From NCBI RefSeq assembly GCF_011764565.1, contig NZ_AP022871.1:6696320-6760319 (forward strand): a stretch of 64,000 nt of DNA. Reading direction: 5' to 3'. A program made the translations under genes and the position numbers. The stretch comes from Phytohabitans suffuscus (GTDB lineage: Bacteria > Actinomycetota > Actinomycetes > Mycobacteriales > Micromonosporaceae). The notes under the pieces were generated by a model. It made no database searches and was not told the origin of the DNA. It saw only the letters and a list, made by a program, of their open reading frames with translations. Shown here piece after piece: positions 26,095-35,800 of this stretch (position 1 is the first letter of the stretch; each line of letters opens with the position of its first letter).

Positions 26095-26502
26095 TCAGGC
26101 TACGAGAAGTCCGGTGCCGAGGGTCAGCGTGCCGGCGGCCAGGGCTGCCGCGCCCAGCCAGAGGATCCAGACGAAGCGGTTGGGCTGGGTCCGGTCGCGC
26201 CCGGCGGACGAGGCGAAGAAGCCGCCCGACATGAGGATCGCGGCCGCCGGCACGCCGAGCCGTGCCACCCAGTCGGCGAGCCCGGTGAGCGTGGTCGAGT
26301 CGGCCAGGACCTGGCAGATCAGGCCGAGCGTCACGAGCACGCCGGCGTGGGCGTGACCGGCCCGCGCGAACGACTTCTGGAAGTCGGTCATCGGCACCTG
26401 GCCGCGCACGACCCGCGTCATGAACCAGCCGCCGAACTCGATGGTCACGATCGTCAGCAGCATCACGCCGGCGACGTACCGGCTCTCGTCGCTCAGCACC
26501 AT
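26095..26502 (-). CDS. Small four-helix membrane protein (hypothetical)
   Basis: 135 aa from ATG 26502 (MVLSDESRYVAGVMLL). Four hydrophobic segments are visible: VAGVMLLTIVTIEFGGWF, HAGVLVTLGLICQVLA, VARLGVPAAAILMSGGFFAS and VWILWLGAAALAAGTLTLG. A conserved-looking FARAGHAHAGVLVTLGL stretch contains two His that might ligate a metal or heme. I do not recognise the family. An earlier ATG at 26613 overlaps the divergent YjbR gene and is unlikely. The gene is 36 bp upstream of the DUF3224 gene on the same strand and may be co-transcribed with it. Confidence 0.65.
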   Translation of the reverse strand: MVLSDESRYVAGVMLLTIVTIEFGGWFMTRVVRGQVPMTDFQKSFARAGHAHAGVLVTLGLICQVLADSTTLTGLADWVARLGVPAAAILMSGGFFASSAGRDRTQPNRFVWILWLGAAALAAGTLTLGTGLLVA

Positions 26503-26593
26503 CGCTCGCCCCTCCCGCAGTCGGCCGTCGCAATCTAGCCAGTGTCTAGTTACGGGCTGACCGTAGCACGCGCGGCGGCGGTACGGTAGGCCG

Positions 26594-26941
26594 ATGGTGA
26601 CCGCCGACGACATCCGGCGGGTGGCGCTGTCGCTCCCGCGGGCCTACGAGGCGCTCGTGCGCGACCAGGTCAAGTTCCGGGTCGGGCAGATCGTCTTCGT
26701 GGCGCTCTCCCGGGACGAGACCGTCATGGGCTTCGGCTACCCGAAGGAGGAGCGGGCCGCGCTGATCGAGGCCGAGCCCGACAGGTTCCTGATGCCGATC
26801 AGGTCGGACGAGCGGTTCAACTGGGTGCGGGTCCGGCTGGAGACGATCGACGAGGACGAGATGCGCGAGCTCGTCACCGACGCCTGGCGGATGTGCGTGC
26901 CCAAGAAGGTCATCGCCGAGTACGAGGCGTCACCGCGCTGA
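26594..26941 (+). CDS. MmcQ/YjbR family (DUF419) protein
   Basis: 115 aa. Complete MmcQ/YjbR-like protein with the CyaY-like alpha/beta fold: VTADDIRRVALSLPRAYEAL at the N-terminus, KFRVGQIVFVALSRDE, FLMPIRSDERFNWVRVRLETID and DEMRELVTDAWRMCVPKK. Members may bind DNA, but no function is established. It is a monocistronic gene between two minus-strand genes, with the start codon about 90 bp from the divergent small membrane protein. The 54 bp between its stop and the cbtA stop shows no strong hairpin to my eye. Confidence 0.88.
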   Translation: MVTADDIRRVALSLPRAYEALVRDQVKFRVGQIVFVALSRDETVMGFGYPKEERAALIEAEPDRFLMPIRSDERFNWVRVRLETIDEDEMRELVTDAWRMCVPKKVIAEYEASPR

Positions 26942-26996
26942 GCCGCCCAGCTCCTGGAAGGTCGTCAGCCGCAGCCGCGGCACACCGTGACCGCGC

Positions 26997-27722
26997 TCAG
27001 GCCATCGTGGCCGCGGGGATCCGGCGCGGCGTCAGCAGCAGGCCGAAGCCCAGCCCGAACACCGTCCACAGTGCCGCCAGCTCGGCCAGCGACGCGAGCC
27101 GGAAGTCCCACAGCAGCGCGGCCGGGATGTCGGCGGGCACGCTGTCGGGGCTGGCCGGCCACGTCATGAGCAGCGCGGTGTAGCCGACCGCGGCGACCGC
27201 CACACCGACCGCGGCGCGGTAGGCCGGCGGCCACGGGCGGGCGGCCAGCCGGTCGTGCACGAGGAACGCCAGCCAGGTCACCGCGACCGCCGCCGCGATG
27301 AGCGTCAGGTACTGCACGGTGCGCTCGGTGACCGTGTCCGGGTCGCCCACGCCGGGCGGGTTGGCAGGGTACTTGAGCGCGGGCAGCAACGCGAAGGTCG
27401 TGAAGCCGAGGAACGCCAGCAGCGCCGCGCGGCCGAAGTCGGTGGTGGCCGGCAGCCGGTGGCGCACCCGGGCGAAGACCACGCCCACCACGAGCGCGAG
27501 GCAGACCGCGACGGCTACGGCGGCGACCATACCGCCGAAAACCTGCGTGGCGCGGCCGAACAGCGGCTCTTCGTCCGATGTGGAGCGTGCCGCTTCGATG
27601 GCGAGCGCGTCGTCGATGCGGGGCTCCACGACGAGCAGCGCGGCGAGTGCGGCGGCGAGGCCGGCGAAGAGCCCAGCCAGAGCCGCCCGGCGCAGCACGG
27701 CGCCGAGTGTCGAGGGGGTCAT
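26997..27722 (-). CDS. cbtA: CbtA-type cobalt transporter subunit
   Basis: 241 aa. Predicted cobalt transporter CbtA with five to six hydrophobic helices: LRRAALAGLFAGLAAALAALLVVEP at the N-terminus, VFGGMVAAVAVAVCLALVVGVVFA, ALLAFLGFTTFALLPALKYPANPPGVGDPDT (the family's signature segment begins ALLAFLGFTTF), then a further helix pair, and LASLAELAALWTVFGLGFGLLL near the C-terminus. CbtA works with the small CbtB and is B12-regulated in actinobacteria and proteobacteria. It starts 4 bp after cbtB, and both lie under the cobalamin riboswitch at 27945-28125. Confidence 0.9.
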   Translation of the reverse strand: MTPSTLGAVLRRAALAGLFAGLAAALAALLVVEPRIDDALAIEAARSTSDEEPLFGRATQVFGGMVAAVAVAVCLALVVGVVFARVRHRLPATTDFGRAALLAFLGFTTFALLPALKYPANPPGVGDPDTVTERTVQYLTLIAAAVAVTWLAFLVHDRLAARPWPPAYRAAVGVAVAAVGYTALLMTWPASPDSVPADIPAALLWDFRLASLAELAALWTVFGLGFGLLLTPRRIPAATMA

Positions 27723-27726
27723 CGCG

Positions 27727-27906
27727 CTAGTGGCAGGGGACGCCGAGCGCGTGGCGCCCGTCGTGCGTGAACTCGTGGATCTGCTCCGCGAAGGCCGTGC
27801 TGTTGAGCTGCAACAACACGAACACCGCGAGCAGCGCGAACGCCACGATCAGCCAGGCGGTGACGGGCACGCGGATGGCGGTGACGGAGACCTCGGGTGC
27901 GGCCAT
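27727..27906 (-). CDS. cbtB: CbtB-type cobalt transporter subunit
   Basis: 59 aa from ATG 27906 (MAAPEVSVTAIRVPVTAWL). One transmembrane helix (AWLIVAFALLAVFVLLQLN) followed by the conserved QIHEFTHDGRHALGVPCH tail, whose His and Cys residues are the putative metal site of CbtB. First gene of the riboswitch-controlled cbtBA unit, directly followed by cbtA. Upstream ATGs lie in the riboswitch sequence and are not used. Confidence 0.9.
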   Translation of the reverse strand: MAAPEVSVTAIRVPVTAWLIVAFALLAVFVLLQLNSTAFAEQIHEFTHDGRHALGVPCH

Positions 27907-27944
27907 ATCGGGTGAATCCTCTCGTCCATGCCTCGTGGAGATTC

Positions 27945-28125
27945 GGTAGCACTGCCACGGCCGGTCTCCTGGCTCCCGGATCGACACGCTCCCTCGACCT
28001 TCCCAGACCGTCGCCGGTCCAGTGGTGCAGCAGGGGGAGCACTCCCCGGTCACAGTGGCGAGGACCACGCCGGATTTTCACCGGCTTCCCGAACACCGTG
28101 GCGAGGGCAGCGTAACGCCGGACAG
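27945..28125 (-). promoter_or_regulatory. Cobalamin riboswitch upstream of cbtBA
   Basis: Read on the minus strand, the region contains the ordered conserved blocks of the cobalamin riboswitch: a 5' segment with GGGAAGCCGGTGAAAATCCG, then CGCCACTGTGACC, a variable GC-rich arm, and the B12 box GGAGCCAGGAGACCGGC about 55 bases before the cbtB start. It should repress cobalt uptake when adenosylcobalamin is plentiful. Exact ends are approximate. Confidence 0.9.
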
Positions 28126-28157
28126 GTGTTTGACGCCAGCCCTCCGGCTGCGCCAGC

Positions 28158-30017
28158 ATGGCCCGCATGCCCGCCGCCTATCCGTTCTCCGCCGTCGTCG
28201 GCCTCGACGACCTGCGGCTCGCGCTGCTGCTCACCGCCGTCAACCCGGCGATCGGCGGGGTGCTGGTGCGGGGTGAGAAGGGCACCGCGAAGTCGACGGT
28301 CGTGCGTGCCCTCGCGACCCTGCTGCCCGAGATCGACGCCGTCCGCGGATGCCGCTTCGGCTGCGACCCGGCCGGGCCCGACCCGGACTGCCCGGACGGA
28401 CCGCACGGCGCCGCCGCTCCGGTCATCCGCCGCCGATCGTCCCTTGTGGAGCTTCCGGTAGGCGCGACCGAAGACCGTGTGGTGGGCACGCTCGACATCC
28501 AGCGGGCGCTCAGCGAAGGCGTAAAGGCTTACGAGCCAGGGCTTCTGGCCACCGCCCATCGTGGACTGCTCTATGTGGACGAGGTCAACCTGCTCCCCGA
28601 CCACCTCGTCGACCTGCTGCTCGACGCGGCCGCGATGGGGCGGGCACACGTGGAGCGGGACGGGGTCTCGGTCAAGCACGCGGCACGCTTCCTGCTCGTC
28701 GGCACGATGAACCCGGAGGAGGGCGAGCCCCGCCCGCAGCTCGTCGACAGGTTCGGCCTGGTCGTCTCCGTGACGTCGCCGGACGAGGCGGCACCCCGGG
28801 CCGAGGTGGTGCGGCGGCGCCTCGCGTACGACGCCGACCCGGACGGCTTCGCCGCGCGCTGGGCGGCCGACGACGAGGCGCTGGCCGGGCGGATCGCGGC
28901 GGCGCGGGAGCGGCTGGTGTCCGTGGCGCTGCCGGACGGCGAGCTGGACCGGATCGCCCGCATCTGCCTCGCGTACGGGGTGGACGGCCTGCGCGCCGAC
29001 ATCGTGGTGGCGCGGGCGGCGCTGACCCTCGCGGCGTGGCACGGGCGCGGCGAGGTGACCGCCGCCGACGTCCGGGACGCGGCCCGGCTCGCGCTGCCGC
29101 ACCGGCGCCGCCGCGACCCGCTCGACCCGCCGGGCACCGACCAGGAACGCCTGGAGGAGACGCTCTCCAGCGAGGACCCCGATCCCGAGCCGGAGCCACC
29201 GGACGGCGGACCCGCTGGCGGCGGCGCACCGTCCGATGAGGACGGTGAAGCGGGGGAGCAGCCGGCGGCCGCACCCGGGCAGCCGTACCGGCCGCGGGTG
29301 CTGACCCTGCCGAAGACCGGGGAGCGGGCGCACGCCGGCCGCCGCTCGCTCGCGTACGCGCGGCGGGGCAGGGTGGTCGGCGCCCGCCTGCCGCGCGGTG
29401 CCGGCGCCCCGCACCTGCCGGCCACGCTCAGGGCGGCCGCCGCGCGGGGGAGCCGCGCCGTCGCTCCGGGAGACCTGCGCGAGGCGGTGCACGTCGGGCG
29501 GGAGGCCAACCTGGTGCTCTTCGTCGTCGACGCGTCCGGGTCGATGGCCGCCCGGCAGCGGATGAGCACGGTCAAGGCGGCCGTGCTGTCGCTGCTGCGC
29601 GACGCGTACCAGCGGCGGGACCGGGTGGGCATGATCACGTTTCGGGGCGCCGGCGCCGACGAGGTGCTCCCGCCGACCTCCAGCCACGAGGTGGGTGTGC
29701 AGAAGCTGGCCCGGCTGCGCACCGGTGGCCGCACACCGCTGGCCGCCGGGCTGGAGGCGGCCGCGCGCACGCTCCGGGCCGAGCGCCGCCGTGACCCGCG
29801 CCGCCGCCCGCTGCTGGTGCTCGTCACCGACGGCCGCAGCACCGCGGGCGCCGACCCGCTGACCGCCGTGCCCGCGCTGGCCGGCACCGCGTCGGTCGTC
29901 GTCGACTGCGAGGCGGGCCCGGTGCGGCTCGGGCTGGCGCGGCGGCTGGCGGCGGCGCTCGACGCCGCGTGCGTGCCGCTGTCCCAGCTGTCCGGCGAGC
30001 GCCGGAGGGCCGCCTGA
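28158..30017 (+). CDS. ChlI-ChlD fused chelatase ATPase/VWA subunit, probable cobaltochelatase partner of CobN
   Basis: 619 aa, a fusion of a magnesium-chelatase I-type AAA+ domain and a D-type von Willebrand domain. Walker A is GEKGTAKS (39-46), the insert RGCRFGCDPAGPDPDCP carries several Cys, Walker B is LLYVDEVNLL, and LVGTMNPEEGEPRPQLVDRFG marks sensor 1/arginine finger. An acidic/Pro-rich linker leads to the VWA domain with MIDAS D458-A-S-G-S462 and LVLVTDGRSTAG. In organisms with CobN but no CobS/CobT, this protein is the ATPase component that drives cobalt insertion into hydrogenobyrinate diamide. ATG 28167 is an alternative start. It overlaps cobO and is divergent from cbtB. Confidence 0.9.
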   Translation: MARMPAAYPFSAVVGLDDLRLALLLTAVNPAIGGVLVRGEKGTAKSTVVRALATLLPEIDAVRGCRFGCDPAGPDPDCPDGPHGAAAPVIRRRSSLVELPVGATEDRVVGTLDIQRALSEGVKAYEPGLLATAHRGLLYVDEVNLLPDHLVDLLLDAAAMGRAHVERDGVSVKHAARFLLVGTMNPEEGEPRPQLVDRFGLVVSVTSPDEAAPRAEVVRRRLAYDADPDGFAARWAADDEALAGRIAAARERLVSVALPDGELDRIARICLAYGVDGLRADIVVARAALTLAAWHGRGEVTAADVRDAARLALPHRRRRDPLDPPGTDQERLEETLSSEDPDPEPEPPDGGPAGGGAPSDEDGEAGEQPAAAPGQPYRPRVLTLPKTGERAHAGRRSLAYARRGRVVGARLPRGAGAPHLPATLRAAAARGSRAVAPGDLREAVHVGREANLVLFVVDASGSMAARQRMSTVKAAVLSLLRDAYQRRDRVGMITFRGAGADEVLPPTSSHEVGVQKLARLRTGGRTPLAAGLEAAARTLRAERRRDPRRRPLLVLVTDGRSTAGADPLTAVPALAGTASVVVDCEAGPVRLGLARRLAAALDAACVPLSQLSGERRRAA

Positions 30018-30619
30018 TGCCGCAGGGCAAGCCGGAGGCGGTGCCGGACGACGGGCTCACCACCCGCGAGCGCCGGCGCCAGCCCGTGCTCGCCGTCCAC
30101 ACCGGACAGGGCAAGGGCAAGTCGACCGCGGCGTTCGGGATGGCGCTTCGGGCGTGGAACGCCGGATGGCCCATCGTGGTGTACCAGTTCGTGAAGAGTC
30201 CGAAGTGGAGGGTCGGTGAGGAGGCGGCCCTGCGCGCGCTGGGCGAGACCGGCAAGGGCGGCACGGTCACCTGGCACAAGATGGGCGAGGGCTGGTCGTG
30301 GATCCAGCGCTCCGGCACCGAGCGGGACCACGCCGCCGAGGCCGCCGAGGGCTGGGCACAGGTCAAACGCGACCTGTCCGCGCAGGCGTACCGGTTCTAC
30401 GTGCTCGACGAGTTCACGTACCCGATGAAGTGGGGTTGGGTCGACGTCGCGGACGTCGTCGCGACGCTGCGCGACCGGCCCGGCTCGCAGCACGTGGTCG
30501 TCACCGGGCGCGACGCGCACGGCGACCTGGTCGCGGCGGCCGACCTGGTCACCGACATGACGAAGGTCAAGCATCCGATGGACGCGGGGCGCAAGGGCCA
30601 GCAAGGGTTGGAGTGGTGA
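30017..30619 (+). CDS. cobO: Cob(I)yrinic acid a,c-diamide adenosyltransferase
   Basis: 200 aa. CobO/BtuR-type corrinoid adenosyltransferase: P-loop HTGQGKGKS (residues 28-36), the nucleotide/corrin segment VVYQFVKSPKWRVGEE, the LSAQAYRFYVLDEFTYPMKWGW block containing the conserved DE, and VVVTGRDAHGDLVAAADLVTDM near the C-terminus. It transfers the 5'-deoxyadenosyl group of ATP to the cobalt of cob(I)yrinic acid a,c-diamide. The ATG overlaps the chlID stop (TGATG), and cobB follows by 13 bp, making one operon. Confidence 0.94.
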   Translation: MPQGKPEAVPDDGLTTRERRRQPVLAVHTGQGKGKSTAAFGMALRAWNAGWPIVVYQFVKSPKWRVGEEAALRALGETGKGGTVTWHKMGEGWSWIQRSGTERDHAAEAAEGWAQVKRDLSAQAYRFYVLDEFTYPMKWGWVDVADVVATLRDRPGSQHVVVTGRDAHGDLVAAADLVTDMTKVKHPMDAGRKGQQGLEW

Positions 30620-30632
30620 CGGGCCCGGCGCG

Positions 30633-31970
30633 GTGACCGGCATCGCCCGGCTGGTGGTCGCGGCGCCCGCGTCGGGGCACGGCAAGACGACGGTCGCGAC
30701 GGGGCTGCTGGCCGCGTTCGCCGCGCGGGGAACGCGGGTCGCCGGCTTCAAGGTGGGCCCCGACTACATCGACCCGGGCTACCACGCGCTCGCCGCCGGG
30801 CGGCCGGGGCGCAACCTCGACCCCGTCCTGGTCGGCGAGGAGCGGATCGGCCCGCTCTTCGCGCACGGCGGCGCCGGCGCCGACCTGGCGGTGGTCGAGG
30901 GCGTGATGGGCCTGTACGACGGTCGCGTGGGCGCCGGCGACTTCGGCTCCACCGCGCACGTGGCCGCGCTGCTCGCGGCGCCGGTCGTGCTCGTGGTCGA
31001 CGCGTCGGCGCAGGGGCGGTCGGTGGCCGCGCTGGTGCACGGGTTCCGGTCGTTCGGCAGCGTGCGGCTGGCCGGCGTCATCCTCAACCGGGTCGGCTCC
31101 GACCGGCACGAGAGCCTGCTGCGCGACGCGTGCGAGGAGGTGGGCACGCCGGTACTCGGTGCGCTGCGCCGCCACCGCGCGGTGGCCGCACCGTCGCGGC
31201 ACCTCGGCCTGGTGCCGGTGGTCGAGCGCTCCGCGGAGGCGGCGGCGTCGGTGGCCGCGCTGGCCGACCTGGTGGCCGAGGGTGTCGACCTGGACGCGGT
31301 GCTGGCGGTGGCGCGCACGGCCCCGCCGCTGGCCGCCACGCCGTGGACACCGTCCTTCGTGGAGCCGGTCGCGGCCCGTCCGGTCGTCGCGGTCGCGGGT
31401 GGGCCGGCGTTCAGCTTCGGGTACACCGAGACCGCCGAGCTGCTCCGCGCGGCAGGCGCCGAGGTGTCCACAGTGGATCCCCTGCGCGACGAGGCGCTGC
31501 CGGCCGGGACGAGGGCGCTCGTGGTGGGCGGCGGCTTTCCCGAGATGTACGCGGACCGCCTGGCCGCCAACGTCCCGCTCCGCGCCGCCGTGGCCGCCCT
31601 GGCCGCGAGCGGCGCCCCGATCGCGGCCGAGTGTGCCGGGCTGCTGTGGCTGTGCCGCACCCTGGACGGCGCCGGGATGTGCGGCGTACTCGACGCCGAC
31701 GCCACGATGACCGACCGCCTCACGCTCGGCTACCGCGACGCGGTCGCCCTGAGCGACAGCTCAGTAGCGCCGGCCGGCACCCGGGTCACCGGGCACGAGT
31801 TCCACCGCACCCAGGTCACGCCTCGGGCGGGTGCGGCACCCGCGTGGGCCTGGCGCGGCGGGGAGCCGGAGGGCTTCGTGGCGGGCGGGGTGCACGGCTC
31901 GTACCTCCACCTGCACTGGGCCGGCCACCCCGGCATCGCCCGCCGCCTGGTGGCCGCCGCGTCCGCGTAG
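30633..31970 (+). CDS. cobB: Hydrogenobyrinic/cobyrinic acid a,c-diamide synthase
   Basis: 445 aa from GTG 30633. CobB/CbiA: N-terminal ATP-binding amidoligase domain with APASGHGKTTVA, FKVGPDYIDPGYH and VEGVMGLYDG, and C-terminal class I glutamine amidotransferase-like domain with the nucleophile C334 in AAECAGLLWL and the GGGFPEMY segment. It amidates the a and c carboxylates of the corrin ring with glutamine and ATP. The C-terminal VHGSYLHLHWAG carries the triad His. A TCCACAGTGGA palindrome lies inside codons at 31467-31477. Third gene of the chlID-cobO-cobB operon. Confidence 0.94.
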   Translation: MTGIARLVVAAPASGHGKTTVATGLLAAFAARGTRVAGFKVGPDYIDPGYHALAAGRPGRNLDPVLVGEERIGPLFAHGGAGADLAVVEGVMGLYDGRVGAGDFGSTAHVAALLAAPVVLVVDASAQGRSVAALVHGFRSFGSVRLAGVILNRVGSDRHESLLRDACEEVGTPVLGALRRHRAVAAPSRHLGLVPVVERSAEAAASVAALADLVAEGVDLDAVLAVARTAPPLAATPWTPSFVEPVAARPVVAVAGGPAFSFGYTETAELLRAAGAEVSTVDPLRDEALPAGTRALVVGGGFPEMYADRLAANVPLRAAVAALAASGAPIAAECAGLLWLCRTLDGAGMCGVLDADATMTDRLTLGYRDAVALSDSSVAPAGTRVTGHEFHRTQVTPRAGAAPAWAWRGGEPEGFVAGGVHGSYLHLHWAGHPGIARRLVAAASA

Positions 31971-32017
31971 CCCGCTTCACTTCGGGCCCATTCATCCGGG
32001 CCGCATATGGTGGCGGC

Positions 32018-32476
32018 ATGACGCAGGAGCGCGAGGTGCTCGACTGGGCCACGTTCGGCACGGCCAGCCGCGAGCTGGCCGGGTGCGTGTCGGACGACGG
32101 GTACCGCCCCGACCTGATCCTGGCCATCGCCCGCGGCGGCCTGTTCATCGCCGGCGCGCTGGGCTACGCGCTGCGGGTGAAGAACCTGCACGTCATGAAC
32201 GTCGAGTTCTACACCGGGATCGACGAGCGCCTGGACATGCCGGTCATGCTCCCGCCGGTGCCCCAGGTGGTCGACCTGGCCGGCGCCCGCGTGCTGATCG
32301 CCGACGACGTGGCAGACACCGGCGCCACCCTCAAGCTCGTGCACGACTTCTGCGGCGACCACGTGGCCGAGGTGCGGTGCGCCGTCCTCTACGAGAAGCC
32401 GCACACGAGCGTCCAATGCGAGTACGTCTGGAAGCACACCGACCGCTGGATCAACTTCCCCTGGTCCGCTGACTGA
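32018..32476 (+). CDS. Phosphoribosyltransferase-family protein
   Basis: 152 aa. Type I phosphoribosyltransferase fold: LILAIARGGLFIAGALGY early, and the PRPP-binding loop VLIADDVADTGATLKL (two acids followed by TGAT). The rest (NVEFYTGIDERLDMPVMLPP and a C-terminal TDRWINFPWSAD) matches the xanthine/hypoxanthine-type PRTase proteins common in actinobacteria. The base used is unknown, and purine salvage is the default inference. It lies 47 bp after cobB on the same strand, so it may be co-transcribed with the cobalamin operon, although no cobalamin step needs it. A 22-bp tandem repeat begins directly at the stop codon. Confidence 0.88.
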   Translation: MTQEREVLDWATFGTASRELAGCVSDDGYRPDLILAIARGGLFIAGALGYALRVKNLHVMNVEFYTGIDERLDMPVMLPPVPQVVDLAGARVLIADDVADTGATLKLVHDFCGDHVAEVRCAVLYEKPHTSVQCEYVWKHTDRWINFPWSAD

Positions 32477-32542
32477 TCCTCGACGCGGCCACGTTGGGTC
32501 CTCGACGCGGCCGATTTGGGTCCTCGACGCATTCAAGTTGGG
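32477..32542 (+). repeat. 22-bp tandem repeat, three copies
   Basis: Three head-to-tail units (32477, 32499, 32521) each beginning TCCTCGACGC and ending TTGGG. The first two differ at only a few positions near the 3' part. It starts at the base after the phosphoribosyltransferase stop. No pairing structure is evident. Confidence 0.8.
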
Positions 32543-32624
32543 GTGCTTGTGCCAATTTTGGCCGCGCGGGAGACTTCGGGCGTTGGTCATACTGCGACAC
32601 GGGCTCACCGAGGAGGACCACGCA

Positions 32625-32801
32625 GTGAACGAGATCCCAGACCCGCTGCCCGACGTCGCCATCTCCGTGGGCGCGGTCGCCATAGCGCGGCGTGCCCACG
32701 AGCTTGGCCTCGCGCTCACATCGGAGCAGTGCGACGAGCTCGCCCGCGCCGCGCTGGAGGCCGGCACGCAGTACCTGGACGCGACGGAGAGCGACGGCTA
32801 G
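32625..32801 (+). CDS. Small acidic protein, 58 aa (hypothetical)
   Basis: 58 aa from GTG 32625 with GAGGAGGA about 8 bases upstream, which is the reason for choosing this start over the longer frame to 32538. The sequence is acidic and helical: PDPLPDVAISVGAVAIARR, then LTSEQCDELARAALEAGTQYLDA, ending TESDG. It is not recognised as a known family. The 3' end overlaps the convergent cobN stop by 4 bp. A good ribosome-binding site and amphipathic composition support a real gene, but proof is lacking. Confidence 0.5.
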   Translation: MNEIPDPLPDVAISVGAVAIARRAHELGLALTSEQCDELARAALEAGTQYLDATESDG

Positions 32802-35800
32802 CGCCCCTCCAGGTCACCCTCCGTGCGCAGGTACGCCTCGCGCAGGCCCTCCAGCACGGCCGGGTCGGGGTACTCCCACATCTTGCGGTCGGCGGCCTCC
32901 AGCAGGCGTTCGGCGATCGCGTGCAGGGCCCACGGGTTGGCGCGTTCGAGGAAGGCGCGGTTCTCCTCGTCCAGGACGTAGGTCTCGCCGAGCTTGTCGT
33001 ACATCCAGTCGGCGACCACGCCGGCGGTCGCGTCGTAGCCGAAGAGGTAGTCCACAGTGGCCGCCAGCTCGAACGCGCCCTTGTAGCCGTGGCGGCGCAT
33101 CGCCTCCAGCCACCTCGGGTTGACCACGCGGGCACGGAAGACGCGCGCGGTCTCCTCGTGGAGGCTGCGGGTGCGCACGGCCTCGGGCTGGGTGCTGTCG
33201 CCGATGTACGCGGCCGGTGCGCTGCCGGTCAGCGCGCGGACCGTGGCGATCATGCCGCCGTGGTACTGGAAGTAGTCGTCGGAGTCGGCGATGTCGTGCT
33301 CGCGGGTGTCCACGTTCTTGGCGGCGACGGCGATCCGGCGGTACGCGGTCTCCATGTCGGCGCGGGCCGGCACGCCGTCGAGGTCGCGGCCGTAGGCGAA
33401 GCCGCCCCAGGCGGCGTACACCTCGGCGAGGTCGGCGTCGTCGCGCCAGTTGCGGCTGTCGATGAGGGGCAGGAGGCCGGCGCCGTACGCACCGGGCTTG
33501 GAGCCGAACACCCGCGCGGTCGCCCGCCGCTCGTCGCCGTGCGCGGCGAGGTCCTGCTGGACGTGGGCGCGCACGAAGTTGTCGCCGGGCGGCTCGTCGA
33601 GGTCGGCGACCATCCGCACGGCGTCGTCGAGCATCGTGACCACGTGGGGGAAGGCGTCGCGGAAGAAGCCGCTGATCCGCACGGTCACGTCGATCCGGGG
33701 GCGGCCGAGCTCGGCGAGGGGGATGGGCGCCAGGCCGTTCACGCGGCGGGAGGCGTCGTCCCACTGTGGACGGACGCCGAGCAGGGCGAGCACCTCGGCC
33801 ACGTCGTCGCCGGCGGTGCGCATCGCGCTCGTACCCCACACCGACAGCCCCACCGAGCGGGGCCACTCGCCGGTGTCCGCGCGGTACCGGGCCAGCAGCG
33901 AGTCGGCCATCGCCTGCCCGGTCTCCCACGCGAGCCGGCTCGGCACCGCCTTCGGGTCGACGGAGTAGAAGTTGCGGCCGGTCGGCAGCACGTTGACGAG
34001 GCCGCGCAGGGGTGAGCCGCTCGGCCCGGCCGGGATGTAGCGGCCGTCGAGCGCGCGGAGCACGTTGGTCAGCTCGTCGGTGGTGCGGGCCAGCCGGGGC
34101 ACGATCTCGGTCGCGGCGAACCGCAGCACGTCGGCGGCGGGCCCTTCGGGGACGGCCGCGGGATCCCAGCCGGCGCTCTCCATGGCCTCGACGAGGGCGC
34201 GCGCCGACGACTCCACCCGGTCGACATCGGCCAGCGTGGCGTCCGGGGCCAGGCCCAACGCTTCGCGCAGCCCCGGCAGCGCCGCCACCTGGCCGCCCCA
34301 CATCTGCCGCGCGCGCAGCATCGCGAGCACCAGGTTGACCCGGGCCGCGCCGGCCGGCGGCAGGCCGAGCACGTGCAGCCCGTCGCGGATCTGCGCGTCC
34401 TTCACCTCGCACAGCCAGCCGTCGACGTGCAGCAGGAAGTCGTCGAACTCGGCGTCGTGCGGCCGGTCGTCGACGCCCAGGTCGTGGTCGAGCCGCGCGG
34501 CCTGGACGAGCGTCCAGATCTGCGCCCGGATCGCGGGGAGCTTGGCCGGGTCGAGCGCGGCGATGGTGGCGTGCTCGTCGAGCAGCTGCTCCAGGCGGGC
34601 GATGTCGCCGTACGTCTCGGCGCGCGCCATCGGCGGTACGAGATGGTCGATGAGCGTGGCGTGCGCCCGCCGCTTGGCCTGCGTGCCCTCGCCGGGGTCG
34701 TTGACCAGGAACGGGTAGACCAGCGGGAGGTCGCCCAGCGCGGCGTCCGGCCCGCACGCGGCGGACATGCCGACGGTCTTGCCGGGCAGCCACTCCAGGT
34801 TGCCGTGCTTTCCTATGTGGACGATCGCGTGCGCGCCGAAGCCGTCCGCCACCCACCGGTACGCGGCCAGGTAGTGGTGGCTCGGCGGCAGGTCCGGGTC
34901 GTGGTAGATGGCGATGGGGTTGGCGCCGAAGCCGCGCGGCGGCTGCACCATCACGACCACGTTGCCGGCGCGGAGGGCGGCGAGCACGATGTCGCCGGAC
35001 GCGTCGACGTACAGCTCGCCCGGCGCCGGCCCCCAGTGCCGCTCGACCTCCGCGCGCAGGCTGGCCGGGAGCGTCTCGTAGTAGGCGATGTAGTCGGCCG
35101 CGCGGATGCGCACCGGGTTGCCCTCGATCTGCTCCTCGGTGAGCCAGTCGGGGTCCTGCCCGCCGGCCGCGATGAGGGCGTGCATCAGCGCGTCGCCGCT
35201 GTCCGGCAGGTCGCCGACGCGGTACCCGCGCTCGCGCATCGCGTCGAGCAGCCGCACGGTGCTCGCGGGGGTGTCGAGGCCGACCGCGTTGCCGATGCGG
35301 GAGTGCTTCGTGGGGTACGCCGAGAGCATCAGCGCGACCCGCTTGTCCGCGACCGGCACGTGCCGCAGGCGGGCGTGCGCGACCGCGATACCGGCCACGC
35401 GGGCGGCGCGCTCGGGGTCGGCCACGTAGACGGTCAGGCCGTCGGCGTCGATCTCCTTGAACGAGAACGGCACGGTGATGATGCGCCCGTCGAACTCCGG
35501 GATCGCCACCTGCGTCGCGGCGTCCAATGGAGACAGTCCGTCGTCGCCGGTGGCCCACGCCTCGCGGCCGCCGGTGAGGCAGAGCCCTTGCAGGATCGGC
35601 ACGTCGAGCGCGGCGAGCGCGCCCACGTCCCACGCCTCGTCGTCACCGCCCGCGCCCACCTCGGCGGGGCGCGTGCCGCCGGCGGCCAGCACGGTCACCA
35701 CCAGCGCGTCGGCCTGCCCGAGCGCGGCGAGCAGGCCGGGGTCGGGGGTGCGCAGCGACGCGCAGTACACCGGCAGCGCCCGCCCGCCCGCGGCGGCGAC

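Noticed and set aside
25508-26533. Minus-strand frame of about 340 codons covering the 21-bp array
   Set aside because: It overlaps both DUF3224 and the small membrane gene in another frame and derives from the tandem repeat.
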